Assembly (NCBI GenBank): GCA_963662985.1
Contig: OY760067.1
Span: forward strand, 1,302,001-1,366,000
Direction: 5' to 3'
DNA length: 64,000 nucleotides
Origin: G963662985 sp963662985
GTDB taxonomy: Bacteria; Chloroflexota; Anaerolineae; Anaerolineales; UBA11579
Below, one piece after another: positions 43,600 through 52,989 of the stretch. The position numbers were made by a program, and so were the translations under genes. The notes below the pieces were generated by a model. The model was not told where the DNA came from. It saw only the letters and a program-made list of their open reading frames with translations, and did no database searches. Positions within the stretch are counted from its first letter, which is position 1; each line of letters opens with the position of its first letter.

Positions 43600-43630
43600 A
43601 AAAAGGACTGGTTTGAACCAGTCCTTTTTA
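43599..43630. terminator. Bidirectional terminator
   Basis: AAAAGGACTGGTT and AACCAGTCCTTTT form a nearly perfect palindrome between convergent genes, with T runs on both strands. Confidence 0.9.
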
Positions 43631-43634
43631 GTTG

Positions 43635-46127
43635 TTATTTACTTAATTCTGCGTCGATAGTTTCTTTGGCCTTTTTGACGGCTTCGTCATTTTGATAAAA
43701 GACGAGGTGATCGGCTTCGGGATCTGGGGAGATATCAGCAAGGATTTTGTCACCTTTTTGATATTCACCACGGAGAAGCTTCATGGAGAGCGGGCTTTCT
43801 ACATATTTCTGGAGAGCACGCTTCAAGGGACGAGCACCGAATGCGGCATCGTAGCCTTGTTCGGCAAGCCACCCACGTGCGGCGTCGGTGAGGGCGACAT
43901 GGAGGTCGTAGTCACAGAGTCGTTCGCGAATTTCGGCCATTTGCAAATCCACAATTTCCATCATTTCTTCTTTGCTCAATGGTGAGAAGGTAATGATCTC
44001 ATCAATACGGTTGAGGAATTCGGGACGGAAGGTCTTGCGCAGGGCTTTTTCGATCTTGTTTTGCGCTTCTCGTTCTTCGTTGTTAGCAGATTGAGAGAGG
44101 AAGCCAAGGGTGCCTGATGAGCGCACGTATTCTGTGCCGAGGTTGGAGGTCATGATGAGGACGGTGTTGCGGAAGTCGACAGTACGACCTTGCCCGTCGG
44201 TGAGACGGCCATCATCCAAAATTTGGAGGAGGGAGTTCCACACTTCGGGGTGGGCTTTTTCGATCTCATCAAAGAGGATGACGCGATAGGGACGACGGCG
44301 AACGGCTTCGGTGAGTTGACCACCTTCTTCGTAGCCAACATATCCTGGAGGCGCCCCGAAAAGACGGGAGGCGGTGTGTTGTTCGCGATATTCGGACATG
44401 TCGATACGCACGAGGGCGTCTTCGTCATCAAACATAAACTCTGCCAAGGCTTTGGCGAGCTCGGTTTTGCCAACACCGGAGGGTCCGATGAAGATGAAGG
44501 AACCGATGGGGCGCTTGGGGTCTTTGAGACCTGAGCGAGCACGACGAATAGCGTCTGAAATGGCGTTGATGGCGTCTTCTTGTCCGATGATGCTTTCATG
44601 GAGACGATCTTCCATCTTGAGCAATTTTTGAGCTTCGGTTTCCATCATTTGTGAGACGGGGATGCCGGTCCATTGGGCGATCACTTCGGCGATGTCGTCT
44701 GTTTCGACGATTTCATCGAGCTTGTGTTCTTCTTCCCACTTTTCTCGTTTTTCGTTAAATTCTTCTTCAATTCGAAGACGTTCTGACTTTTTGGTAGCTG
44801 CGAGAGCGTAGTCGCGATCTTGACTGGCTGCATCTTCTTCTGCACGGAGACGTTCAATCTCTTGGCGCATAAATTTGAGGTTTTCAGGCAAGGAATAGAG
44901 GGCAACGCGCAATTTTGCAGCAGCTTCATCCATGAGGTCAATGGCTTTGTCTGGAAGACGACGGTCTGTGACGTAGCGAGCGGAGAGCTTGGCTGCAGCT
45001 TCGAGGGCTTCATCGGAGAAGCTGACTTTGTGATGGGCTTCATAGCGATCGCGTAAGCCGTGCAACATAAGAATGGTGTTTTCTACGTTGGGTTCTTCGA
45101 CAAATACGGGGGCAAAACGACGCTCGAGAGCGGAGTCTTTTTCGATGTATTTGTGATATTCATCTAAGGTGGTGGCGCCGATACATTGCAATTCACCACG
45201 CGCAAGGGCGGGTTTGAGCATGTTGGAGGCATCCATGGCACCTTGGGCAGCCCCAGCACCGACGACGGTGTGAAGTTCATCAATGAAGAGGATGATTTCA
45301 CCATCGGATTCTTGGACTTCTTCAATGGAGGCTTTGAGACGTTCTTCAAATTCACCACGGAAGCGAGCGCCTGCGATCATGCCACTGAGGTCTAGAGAAT
45401 AAACCTTTTTGCCAGAGAGAATTTCTGGGACGTCATCAGCGGCGATCTTGAGGGCGAGGCCTTCTACGATGGCGGTCTTGCCGACACCTGCTTCCCCAAT
45501 GAGGACGGGGTTGTTTTTGGTACGACGAGAGAGAACTTGGATAACGCGCAAAATCTCGGAATCTCGTCCGATGACGGGATCTAACTTTCCGTCGTGGGCG
45601 AGTTGGGTCATGTCTCGGGAATATTTTTCGAGTGTTTTGTAGCGTGATTCGGCGTTTTTGTCAGTGATCTTTTTGCCACCGCGGAGTTCTTGAATGGCTT
45701 CGTTAATGCGCTCGGGAGTGATGCCAAATTCTTTTAAGAAGGTGGCAGTGGGGGAGTTTTGTTCTTTGGCAATTGCAATGAAAAGATGTTCGGTGGAGAT
45801 ATATTCATCCCCAAGGCGATTGGCTTCTTCATTGGCTATTTCTGTAATGGTTTTAATGCGCGGGGTGACAAAAACTTGTCCGGTTCCGCCAGCATAGATG
45901 CTGACTTTAGGACTGTTTCTTAGAAGTTGGTCTAATCTTGTGCGCATTTCGCTGGTGGAGTTGTTCATGATGGTAATCAATTGAGGAACTACACCATCTG
46001 GTTGCTCTAGGAGAGCCATGAGGAAATGCTCTGTATCAATTTGGTTATGCCCGTAGCGTTGAATGATGCTCGCAGCTCTTTGGGCAGCTTCTTGGGCTCT
46101 TTCGGTAAATCTATCAAATCGCATCAT
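43635..46127 (-). CDS. clpC: ATP-dependent Clp protease ATP-binding subunit ClpC
   Basis: The start at 46127 (first of two ATG codons, AGGAG upstream) yields 830 residues beginning MMRFDRFTERAQEA. Two Clp-N repeats (about 1-145) are followed by AAA domain 1 (GEAGVGKT near 210), a short middle domain with ERLRAEEDAASQ, and AAA domain 2 (GPSGVGKT near 545). The middle domain is far shorter than in ClpB disaggregases, and a Leu-Gly-Phe loop in the second AAA domain (near 672) fits ClpP docking. It should unfold proteins for ClpP. No CIRCE element was seen upstream; ClpP is not in the window. Confidence 0.93.
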   Translation of the reverse strand: MMRFDRFTERAQEAAQRAASIIQRYGHNQIDTEHFLMALLEQPDGVVPQLITIMNNSTSEMRTRLDQLLRNSPKVSIYAGGTGQVFVTPRIKTITEIANEEANRLGDEYISTEHLFIAIAKEQNSPTATFLKEFGITPERINEAIQELRGGKKITDKNAESRYKTLEKYSRDMTQLAHDGKLDPVIGRDSEILRVIQVLSRRTKNNPVLIGEAGVGKTAIVEGLALKIAADDVPEILSGKKVYSLDLSGMIAGARFRGEFEERLKASIEEVQESDGEIILFIDELHTVVGAGAAQGAMDASNMLKPALARGELQCIGATTLDEYHKYIEKDSALERRFAPVFVEEPNVENTILMLHGLRDRYEAHHKVSFSDEALEAAAKLSARYVTDRRLPDKAIDLMDEAAAKLRVALYSLPENLKFMRQEIERLRAEEDAASQDRDYALAATKKSERLRIEEEFNEKREKWEEEHKLDEIVETDDIAEVIAQWTGIPVSQMMETEAQKLLKMEDRLHESIIGQEDAINAISDAIRRARSGLKDPKRPIGSFIFIGPSGVGKTELAKALAEFMFDDEDALVRIDMSEYREQHTASRLFGAPPGYVGYEEGGQLTEAVRRRPYRVILFDEIEKAHPEVWNSLLQILDDGRLTDGQGRTVDFRNTVLIMTSNLGTEYVRSSGTLGFLSQSANNEEREAQNKIEKALRKTFRPEFLNRIDEIITFSPLSKEEMMEIVDLQMAEIRERLCDYDLHVALTDAARGWLAEQGYDAAFGARPLKRALQKYVESPLSMKLLRGEYQKGDKILADISPDPEADHLVFYQNDEAVKKAKETIDAELSK

Positions 46128-46320
46128 AGTTGTAAATGCTCCTTTGTTACGAGAATTGTCACATAATCGGTAAACAATCGCAGCCTGCATAAAAGTTTCT
46201 TGAGAACTGGATCGTATATTTATAGAGTCGGGTGTTATTTAATTTACACCTATTGTGATAGCCTAATTGTAGGTTATGACTATTAATATTATAGAAGCGA
46301 ACTATTAGAATTTTATCAAT

Positions 46321-47142
46321 TTAATCACTTTCATATTTTGGGTGGTGATGGGCAACGTAGCGCCTAACTTCATGACAGGCAAGGCAATTGGCTTGATCGC
46401 ATAACATGCTGAGAGGATTCTCTTGGAGGTGTTTTTGGGTGATCTTGAGCATTTTGTCTAGAGGATAGGCAACGAGATAGTCTTCACCGATACGTTCTCT
46501 TTGGGCGATGAGATTGAGATGGGGGCGGATGTGTTCAAAACCGGCACTACAACCAGGGAAGTTTTCAAATTGTTTTACCCCTGTGGGAGTGAGCGCCCAA
46601 CGAGTAAATTGAGGGCGATCAGCACGCTGGGCTGCGATGTGAAGAGAGACGTTTTGGGTTTGATCTGCGCCGACAAGTAAAACCCATGCTTTTTTATTTT
46701 CTAAATATTTAATGGGGGCAAAGGGGTCATTGAGGGTTTGTTGGGCGAGAGTGGTGGGTAGGTTGCGACCAGAGAAGGAGAGCACAGGGTGGCGAGATCT
46801 TTCGGTTTCTTTGTTTTGGCGGAAGTATTCTGCAAACTCACCTTGTTCTTCAGAAACAGGCAGATCGGAATGAAAAAATTCAGGAGAGAGGCTGACTTTG
46901 AGTGGGTCTTTGTAGTTGATGGCATTGTTTTCGGGACCTGTGCGGGGAGTGACGAGGGTTTGCAGGGTGAAGGCGGGCATGAGAATGCGGTGGTAGTTGG
47001 CAAAGAGGGCGGTGAGGATAGCTTGGTTGCCACCGATGATCTGCTCAAATGCATTGAGATTGACATGTACGATGACAGGGCTCTCTTCAGGGAGAGCAAG
47101 CATTTCAAAGGAGCGATCAAAATCACGAAAACTTATTATCAT
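46321..47142 (-). CDS. AAC(3)-like N-acetyltransferase-fold protein
   Basis: This 273-residue protein matches the antibiotic N-acetyltransferase (AAC(3)/FrbF/YokD) family: LPEESPVIVHVNLNAF, then MPAFT, ERSRHPVLSFSGRN, and VLLVGADQTQNVSLHIAAQRA. The usual family motif has Thr and His in the last segment; here His is kept but Thr is replaced. A C-terminal CDQANCLACHEVRRY cluster is extra. Resistance should not be inferred, as many members act on other amines. The ATG at 47142 lacks an obvious ribosome-binding site. Confidence 0.75.
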   Translation of the reverse strand: MIISFRDFDRSFEMLALPEESPVIVHVNLNAFEQIIGGNQAILTALFANYHRILMPAFTLQTLVTPRTGPENNAINYKDPLKVSLSPEFFHSDLPVSEEQGEFAEYFRQNKETERSRHPVLSFSGRNLPTTLAQQTLNDPFAPIKYLENKKAWVLLVGADQTQNVSLHIAAQRADRPQFTRWALTPTGVKQFENFPGCSAGFEHIRPHLNLIAQRERIGEDYLVAYPLDKMLKITQKHLQENPLSMLCDQANCLACHEVRRYVAHHHPKYESD

Positions 47143-47183
47143 GGATTTATTGTAGCGGATTTTGGAAAGGGGACAATCAAAAA

Positions 47184-47933
47184 CTAGGGGGTGATGGAGG
47201 GACAAGCAGGGAAGTCATCTGGATTGGTGTTTTGATTGAGGGGTAGGCCAAAGTAGGGGGAAGGATCATAGGTGTTGTTGATGTCAAGCTCATTGAGATA
47301 TTCTCCGTTTTTGTCTTTGACGACCGAGACGTGCAGGTGAGTGCCGGTGGGGTTGGTGGGACTGCCAGAATAATTTCCTACGTAACCGAGTAAGGTGCCA
47401 GCGGGGATAAAAACTTCTGTTGTACCAGCGGGGAATTCTTGTGAGATAAGACTGTTGCCTTCGATATCTGCCATGTGGGTGTAATAGGTCCAGATTTGAC
47501 GGTTAGATTGGAGAGGATCTGAGGGAATGCGGATGATGACGGTGGAGACCCAATCGGACTCGCGAGTGAGGTAGCCATCATAGACAGAATAGATGGGGGT
47601 GGTGCCGACGGGTGTGCCGGGGAAGATGTCGATGCCGGCGTGGCGATGGCCGATACGGTAGGATTCATCCCAAAGGCCAAAGATGACGCCATCTGTGGGA
47701 AATTGGAAGGGGGCGTTGTTGCAGGTGGATTTGGCGGTGAGAATGACGGCACTGAGGTCTTTGTTGCCGTTGAGCCAGCTACGGTAGCTAGACCAACGAG
47801 CTGAGTTGGAGGTGCTACGTAGATAGCGAGTGACGACGAAGAGACCGGCTAAGATGAGAATGAGGGCGATAGCAGCACCAAAGATGACGATGGGGGAGAA
47901 ATGTTTTTTTTGAGCTAATGAAATAGGTTTCAT
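47184..47933 (-). CDS. M23-family peptidase, membrane-anchored
   Basis: This 249-residue protein has an N-terminal transmembrane helix (about 13-35) and an extracytoplasmic LytM domain. Zinc ligands are His98 and Asp102 in HRHAGIDIF and the C-terminal THLHVSV. It probably acts on peptidoglycan cross-links or related substrates. Four cysteines in the domain could form disulfides. It lies twelve bases from the YbaK-like gene and its 3' end is followed by the AAC(3)-like gene. Confidence 0.87.
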   Translation of the reverse strand: MKPISLAQKKHFSPIVIFGAAIALILILAGLFVVTRYLRSTSNSARWSSYRSWLNGNKDLSAVILTAKSTCNNAPFQFPTDGVIFGLWDESYRIGHRHAGIDIFPGTPVGTTPIYSVYDGYLTRESDWVSTVIIRIPSDPLQSNRQIWTYYTHMADIEGNSLISQEFPAGTTEVFIPAGTLLGYVGNYSGSPTNPTGTHLHVSVVKDKNGEYLNELDINNTYDPSPYFGLPLNQNTNPDDFPACPSITP

Positions 47934-47945
47934 TTTTTGTTTGGG

Positions 47946-48452
47946 TTAATTCTTTTGAGATTGATCTACGGGTGGTTTTTGTACGGAGAAGAGGGTGAGG
48001 TTGGGGAGTTCTTTGATGGTTGCAGTATTACAACGTACGACTGTGGTGGGGTCACCACCACCTGCGTAGACGATGTCAAATTGGAAAATATCGGGGTCAG
48101 CGAGCGTGATGAGAGATGTTTTATGTCCGAAGGGAGGGACACCGCCATTGGGATAGCCGCAGAGTTCGATGGTTTCTTCATCATGGGACATACGCATTTT
48201 TTTGCGATTGATGCCAAAGTGTTTGGCGAGTCCTTTGTAGTCGATGCGATAGGTGCCGGGAGCAAGGACGAGTACGGGGGTTCCATCGGCATTGAAGAGG
48301 ATTGATTTCATGATTTGGTCTGGAACAACATTTAGGGCTTGAGCTGCTTCTTCTACGGTGTGAGTGCTGGTGGGCATGGGGATTACTTCGGCGTCGAGGT
48401 GATGTGCTGTGATGTAATCTGCTAAATCTTGTGGGGTGAGTTGTTTATCCAT
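47946..48452 (-). CDS. ybaK: YbaK/ProX-type aminoacyl-tRNA deacylase
   Basis: This 168-residue protein has the YbaK/editing fold: TVEEAAQALNVVPDQIMKSILF with the conserved Lys, LVLAPGTYRIDYKGLAKHFG, GYPNGGVPPFGH, and a late YAGGGDPTTVVRC. The group clears mischarged aminoacyl-tRNAs such as Ala- or Cys-tRNA(Pro). The exact substrate is uncertain. It is the first gene of a minus-strand group of YbaK, M23 and AAC(3)-like genes. Confidence 0.9.
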   Translation of the reverse strand: MDKQLTPQDLADYITAHHLDAEVIPMPTSTHTVEEAAQALNVVPDQIMKSILFNADGTPVLVLAPGTYRIDYKGLAKHFGINRKKMRMSHDEETIELCGYPNGGVPPFGHKTSLITLADPDIFQFDIVYAGGGDPTTVVRCNTATIKELPNLTLFSVQKPPVDQSQKN

Positions 48453-48608
48453 GAAATGATTATACTGCTAAATGAGAGAGGGTTGGCTGAATTTGACGAG
48501 AATTAAGATATTTTTATTTTTTTGTCTCTTAAATTTATACTATGACAACTGTCATCTTTTTTGGGTAAATCTGAATTTCTTCATATTTTCTTTATATTTA
48601 ATTGTTAT

Positions 48609-48664
48609 AGTATTTTTATTATTATTTTATTTATTTATTTATTTTTATTTTATTATTTATTTGT
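48609..48664. repeat. Low-complexity TTTA-rich tract
   Basis: About 55 bases are made only of T and A in repeats of TTTA and TTAT, upstream of the DUF4405-like gene. The frame stays open through it but the hydrophobic reading is an artefact of composition. Confidence 0.6.
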
Positions 48665-48680
48665 TAAAAAGGAAAAAACG

Positions 48681-49841
48681 ATGAATCAGAAGAAAAAAAA
48701 TTGGATCGTGGATTTGGTTTGTTTTGTTGGCTTTTTATTGTCACTCAAACCTTCTATCACTGGCTTTTCCATCCATGAGTGGTTGGGAATCGCCGTTTGT
48801 GGTGTGTTGATTGTACATTTATTGATGCATTGGCGTTGGACGGCAAATGTGACGAAGAATTTTGGTAAAGTGAAATTCAATGTGCAATTCAACTATGTGG
48901 TGGATGTGATGCTTGGGTTGGGATTTGCTTTGATCTTGGCAACAGGGTTGATTATTTCCAATCTGTTGAGCTTGGCTATTTCTTATGATTTCTTTACGAT
49001 TGTGAGAGTGGTGCATGTGTTTAGCTCTTATGCAACCTTTGCTTTGGTGATGGTGAAATTGGCGAAACATTTTGAATGGATTGCAAAAGTGACCGCTAGC
49101 ATGTTTGGGATTTCCACTGTAAAGAAACAATCACCTAATTTGGCTATCTCAACCAATGAAGCTGTAAAAACTGAAATTACTAAAAAAAATGTACCTGTGA
49201 ATCCTGCTCGAAGAGAGGCAATGCGCATGTTCTTGATCGGTGGTGCTGGTGTTGTACTCGCTGGAAAATGGACAGTAGATTGGGGTAGTGAATATTTGGT
49301 GGCGGCAGAAGGCGTGGAAACTGTTTCTTCAACTTCAGCAATTGCAACTGCAACGAGTGTGATGGCAGTTTTGGACCCACTTTTGGCAAATGTATCACAA
49401 TGTCATAAAGGGTTGCAATGTGTTTATCCAGGTAGTTGTCATGATTATAAAGATATCAATGGAAACAACCTTTGTGATCATGGTGAGGTGTTAGCTTATA
49501 ACATTGCGCAAGGCATTACGACAGAAGATTCTTTTGGAGTGCTACCGGAGGGTGGCAATCAAAATGGAAATGGTCATGGACGTGGTCAAAAAGAATCAGA
49601 GAGCAACAGCGCTACCACCACAACAGATACCACTACTGTGACTACGGCAACAAGCGTACCGACTGCAACACCTACTGCTGTAGCGACCAGTGAGACTGTG
49701 ATTGTGGTGGAACCGACTGCTGATGTGTTGGCAAATGTGCCGCCTTGTCGAAAAGGATTACATTGTTCTTACCCAGGAAAGTGCCATGATTATCAAGATA
49801 TTAATAGCAATGGGCTGTGTGATCGAGGGGAAGTTTCTTAA
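48681..49841 (+). CDS. DUF4405-like membrane protein with two Cys-rich EF-hand-like modules
   Basis: The ATG at 48681 (AAGGA upstream) gives 386 residues. Four transmembrane helices in residues 10-135 carry several histidines (His32, His46, His50, His112, His130), fitting a cytochrome b-like DUF4405 domain that may bind haem. A fifth helix (183-197) follows an ARREAMRMF twin-arginine-like motif (Arg177, Arg178), placing the rest outside. Two modules then repeat the pattern CxKGLxCxYPGxCHDY plus DINxNxLCDxGE (Cys241, 247, 253, 265 and Cys356, 362, 368, 380), with each second part a canonical 12-residue EF-hand-like loop. A Thr/Ser-rich linker separates them. Confidence 0.78.
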   Translation: MNQKKKNWIVDLVCFVGFLLSLKPSITGFSIHEWLGIAVCGVLIVHLLMHWRWTANVTKNFGKVKFNVQFNYVVDVMLGLGFALILATGLIISNLLSLAISYDFFTIVRVVHVFSSYATFALVMVKLAKHFEWIAKVTASMFGISTVKKQSPNLAISTNEAVKTEITKKNVPVNPARREAMRMFLIGGAGVVLAGKWTVDWGSEYLVAAEGVETVSSTSAIATATSVMAVLDPLLANVSQCHKGLQCVYPGSCHDYKDINGNNLCDHGEVLAYNIAQGITTEDSFGVLPEGGNQNGNGHGRGQKESESNSATTTTDTTTVTTATSVPTATPTAVATSETVIVVEPTADVLANVPPCRKGLHCSYPGKCHDYQDINSNGLCDRGEVS

Positions 49842-49872
49842 GCAAAATTCCAAAAGATAAGAAAAAAATTAA

Positions 49873-49902
49873 TAGCGTTACGAAAGTAGCGCTACTTTTT
49901 TT
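49873..49902 (+). terminator. Terminator after DUF4405-like gene
   Basis: TAGCGTTAC (49873-49881) pairs with GTAGCGCTA (49886-49894) around a GAAA tetraloop, followed by a T run. Confidence 0.85.
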
Positions 49903-49922
49903 AATTTTAAATTAATTGCTTA

Positions 49923-49951
49923 TTGTGTTGGCTAGATTTAATCGTTATAAT
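49923..49951 (+). promoter_or_regulatory. Candidate promoter of the P-type ATPase gene
   Basis: An exact TATAAT (49946-49951) has a weak TTGTGT box 17 bases upstream. Between it and the ATG lie two inverted repeats, AGTTTAA/TTAAACT (50050-50069) and TCGCT/AGCGA (about 50069-50088), that could form leader hairpins. Confidence 0.4.
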
Positions 49952-50123
49952 GGTAGGGTATAAATATGCGTTTAAATAAATTACCTGTTTTGTGTAGAGT
50001 GGGAATGTCGTTAGGGTGCACGGGATAGGTAATAAAAAAATATTTAATAAGTTTAATGTGTGTTAAACTCGCTGAACTTATAAGCGATTAAAATCATTAT
50101 TTTTTATTATTGGAGATACCTCA

Positions 50124-52955
50124 ATGTCAGAACTAGTAGAAACAAAGCAAAAGACTGAAGCATGGCATAGTTATTCTTCCGAAGAAGTGGAGAAAATGCT
50201 CGATACGTCTATCGAGAATGGGCTTACTTCTGAAGAAGCAAATCGCCGGTTGAAACTATATGGTGAAAATCAATTGAAAGAAGCACCCCCTCCTTCAATT
50301 TGGAAGTTGTTGTGGGATCAATTCAATGATTTCACTGTGATGCTGTTGATCGCTGCTGCTTTTATTTCTTTGATCGTGAGCATTATTGATGGTCATGTGG
50401 AATGGACGGAAACGATCGTGATTTTGGCGATTGTGATTTTGAATGCAATCATGGGGATCATTCAAGAGCGGCGCGCTGAACAGGCTTTGTCTGCATTGAA
50501 GAAATTGTCTGCACCAGATGCGCAAGTGTTGCGTGATGGTGTGCGTCAAACTATTCCTTCTCCCCAAGTGGTGCCCGGTGATGTGGTGTTCTTGGAAGCA
50601 GGGAACTATGTGCCAGCTGACATCCGTTTGGTGGAAACAGTGAACTTGCGTGTGGAAGAAGCTGCTTTGACTGGTGAATCTTTGCCAGTGGAAAAACATG
50701 ACCACTTGACGCTTGAAAAAGATGCTGGGATTGGTGACCGAAAGAACAGCGCTTTTATGAGCACGATGATTAATTATGGTCGTGGTAAGGGAATTATTGC
50801 TAACACTGGGATGGAGACCGAAATTGGTCATATTGCAACCATGTTGCAATCTGTGGAAGTGGAACAAACTCCTTTGCAACGCAAATTGGAACAATTGGGC
50901 AAGACCTTAGGGATTGGCGCTTTGGTTGTGTGTGGTTTGGTGTTTGCAATTGGTGTGTGGCGACATGATCCTGCCCAACCTTTGGGCGAAGCAATGATCG
51001 AAATGTTCATGGTTGCAATCAGCTTGGCTGTGGCAGCCGTGCCAGAAGGACTCCCCGCAGTGGTGACAATCAGCTTGGCTTTGGGTATGCAAAAGATGAT
51101 TGACCGCCATGCATTGATCCGCAAGCTTTCTTCCGTGGAAACCTTGGGTTCTGCAACCACAATTGGCTCTGATAAGACTGGTACATTGACCCAAAATGAA
51201 ATGACCGTGACCCGTTTGTGGGTGGACGATACTTTTGTGAATGTGAATGGGACAGGCTATGCACCGGAAGGTGACTTCTCTGTGGATGGCAAACCTGTTG
51301 AAATGAAAGATTATCAAGGTGCTTTGACCGCTTTGTGGTTGGGTGTTTTGAATAATGACTCTGAATTGATTAAAAAAGATGTGGAAGGCTTTACTGTCTA
51401 TAATATCGTTGGCGATCCTACGGAAGCTGCAATGGTGGTGGCTGGGGCAAAGGCTGATGTTGGCTATTTGGACCTTTTGAAGGCTTATCCACGTGAACAA
51501 GAAATTCCATTTGATGCAACACGAAAACGCATGACCACAATCCATCATGTACATAATCCACAAAGTGCAGATATCTCTCCATTTACTGAAGATGATAAAG
51601 ATGTGTTTGTAGTGGCTGTGAAGGGTGCTCCGGACATGGTGTTGGAACATTGTACAAGCTATCAAACCATGGATGACAGTCAAAAGAAAATGACCGACCA
51701 AATGCGTACCACTATTTTGGATGCCAACAAAAAGATGGCAAACGATGCGTTGCGCGTTTTGGCAGTAGCTTTCAAGATCGTGAAGGAAATTCCTGAAGAT
51801 ATTACGATCGAAAATATGGAAAAAGATTTGATCTTCGTGGGGTTGCAAGGGATGATTGACCCGCCACGTGAAGAAGTGAAATTAGCTTTGCAACATGCAA
51901 AGGGTGCTGGTGTACGCACTGTGATGATCACCGGTGACTATCCTGAAACTGCTCGTGCAATTGCAACCTCAATTGGTCTCTATCGTGATGGTACAGAAGT
52001 GATTACTGGACATCAATTGGAAGAAATGTCCGATGAAGAATTGGTGAATATCATCGAAGATGTGGATGTGTTTGCTCGTGTTTCACCTGAACATAAGGTG
52101 CGAATTGTGCAAGCTTTGCGTGCGCAAGGCGATGTGATCGCGATGACCGGTGACGGTGTGAATGATGCACCTGCGCTTAAGCAAGCAGATATTGGTGTGG
52201 CAATGGGGATCACTGGTACGGATGTGGCCAAGGGCGCTGCAGACATGGTGTTGACGGATGATAACTATTCTTCTATTGTTTCGGCAATTGAGCAGGGTCG
52301 TATCATTTATTCCAATATTCGTAAGTTTGTGTATTACTTGCTTTCTTGTAATATGGCTGAAATTATGATCATTTTCTTGGCAATTGTGATTGGCTGGGCG
52401 AGCCCGCTCTCTGCTATTCAATTGTTGTGGTTGAACTTGATCACCGATGGTGCACCGGCTCTGGCATTAGGGATGGAAGAAGGCGATCCTGATATTATGG
52501 ATCAACCTCCACGCCCTGCAAATGAACCAATTATCAATAAACGCATGACGATTGGTGTGATTGTACAAACGATTGCAATTACCTCAGTAACCTTAGGCGC
52601 TTATTGGTGGGGCCATCATATTGAAAATGTGGCAGCTGGTGATTTTGACGCTTTGGCTTCTACAATGGCATTTGTGACACTTTCCTTCTCGGAATTGTTC
52701 CGTGCTTATACTGCACGATCTGAACGTTATAGCTTGTTCAAGATTGGTGTGTTCTCTAACAAGACGATGAATTGGGCTGTGTTGTTCTCCTTGGCTTTGT
52801 TGATTGGTGTGGTTTATTTGCCTTTTGCAAACACTTTGTTTGGTACAGAACCTTTGACCTTCTTCCATTGGACACGTTTGTTGCCATTGATTTTGATTCC
52901 TTCAATTGCAGCTGAAATTACCAAGGCAACTGTCCGAAAGTTAAAATTAGGGTAG
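50124..52955 (+). CDS. P-type cation ATPase, P2A (Ca2+) type
   Basis: This 943-residue membrane pump has the N-terminal actuator-linked cation ATPase domain (SIENGLTSEEANRRLKLYGE), the TGES loop, the PEGLPA ion-site motif near 307-312, phosphorylation motif DKTGTLTQ with Asp350, KGAPD nucleotide contact, and TGDGVNDAPALKQADIG. The pattern fits P2A SERCA-like Ca2+ or Ca2+/Mn2+ pumps; the ion is inferred. There are ten membrane helices and no truncation. It is transcribed alone between terminators. Confidence 0.93.
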   Translation: MSELVETKQKTEAWHSYSSEEVEKMLDTSIENGLTSEEANRRLKLYGENQLKEAPPPSIWKLLWDQFNDFTVMLLIAAAFISLIVSIIDGHVEWTETIVILAIVILNAIMGIIQERRAEQALSALKKLSAPDAQVLRDGVRQTIPSPQVVPGDVVFLEAGNYVPADIRLVETVNLRVEEAALTGESLPVEKHDHLTLEKDAGIGDRKNSAFMSTMINYGRGKGIIANTGMETEIGHIATMLQSVEVEQTPLQRKLEQLGKTLGIGALVVCGLVFAIGVWRHDPAQPLGEAMIEMFMVAISLAVAAVPEGLPAVVTISLALGMQKMIDRHALIRKLSSVETLGSATTIGSDKTGTLTQNEMTVTRLWVDDTFVNVNGTGYAPEGDFSVDGKPVEMKDYQGALTALWLGVLNNDSELIKKDVEGFTVYNIVGDPTEAAMVVAGAKADVGYLDLLKAYPREQEIPFDATRKRMTTIHHVHNPQSADISPFTEDDKDVFVVAVKGAPDMVLEHCTSYQTMDDSQKKMTDQMRTTILDANKKMANDALRVLAVAFKIVKEIPEDITIENMEKDLIFVGLQGMIDPPREEVKLALQHAKGAGVRTVMITGDYPETARAIATSIGLYRDGTEVITGHQLEEMSDEELVNIIEDVDVFARVSPEHKVRIVQALRAQGDVIAMTGDGVNDAPALKQADIGVAMGITGTDVAKGAADMVLTDDNYSSIVSAIEQGRIIYSNIRKFVYYLLSCNMAEIMIIFLAIVIGWASPLSAIQLLWLNLITDGAPALALGMEEGDPDIMDQPPRPANEPIINKRMTIGVIVQTIAITSVTLGAYWWGHHIENVAAGDFDALASTMAFVTLSFSELFRAYTARSERYSLFKIGVFSNKTMNWAVLFSLALLIGVVYLPFANTLFGTEPLTFFHWTRLLPLILIPSIAAEITKATVRKLKLG

Positions 52956-52989
52956 TAAGAAAAATTTAGTTCGTTCTAAATTCTTTTCC

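Noticed and set aside
46128..46320. CIRCE or CtsR-type heat-shock operator upstream of clpC
   Set aside because: No TTAGCACTC-N9-GAGTGCTAA or tandem heptamer CtsR box is present. A TATAAT/TTGATA pair exists but with a 20-base spacer.
48561..48680. 40-residue N-terminal extension of the DUF4405-like protein
   Set aside because: It reads through a TTTA-rich low-complexity tract, starts at TTG without a ribosome-binding site, and the ATG at 48681 has AAGGA in place.
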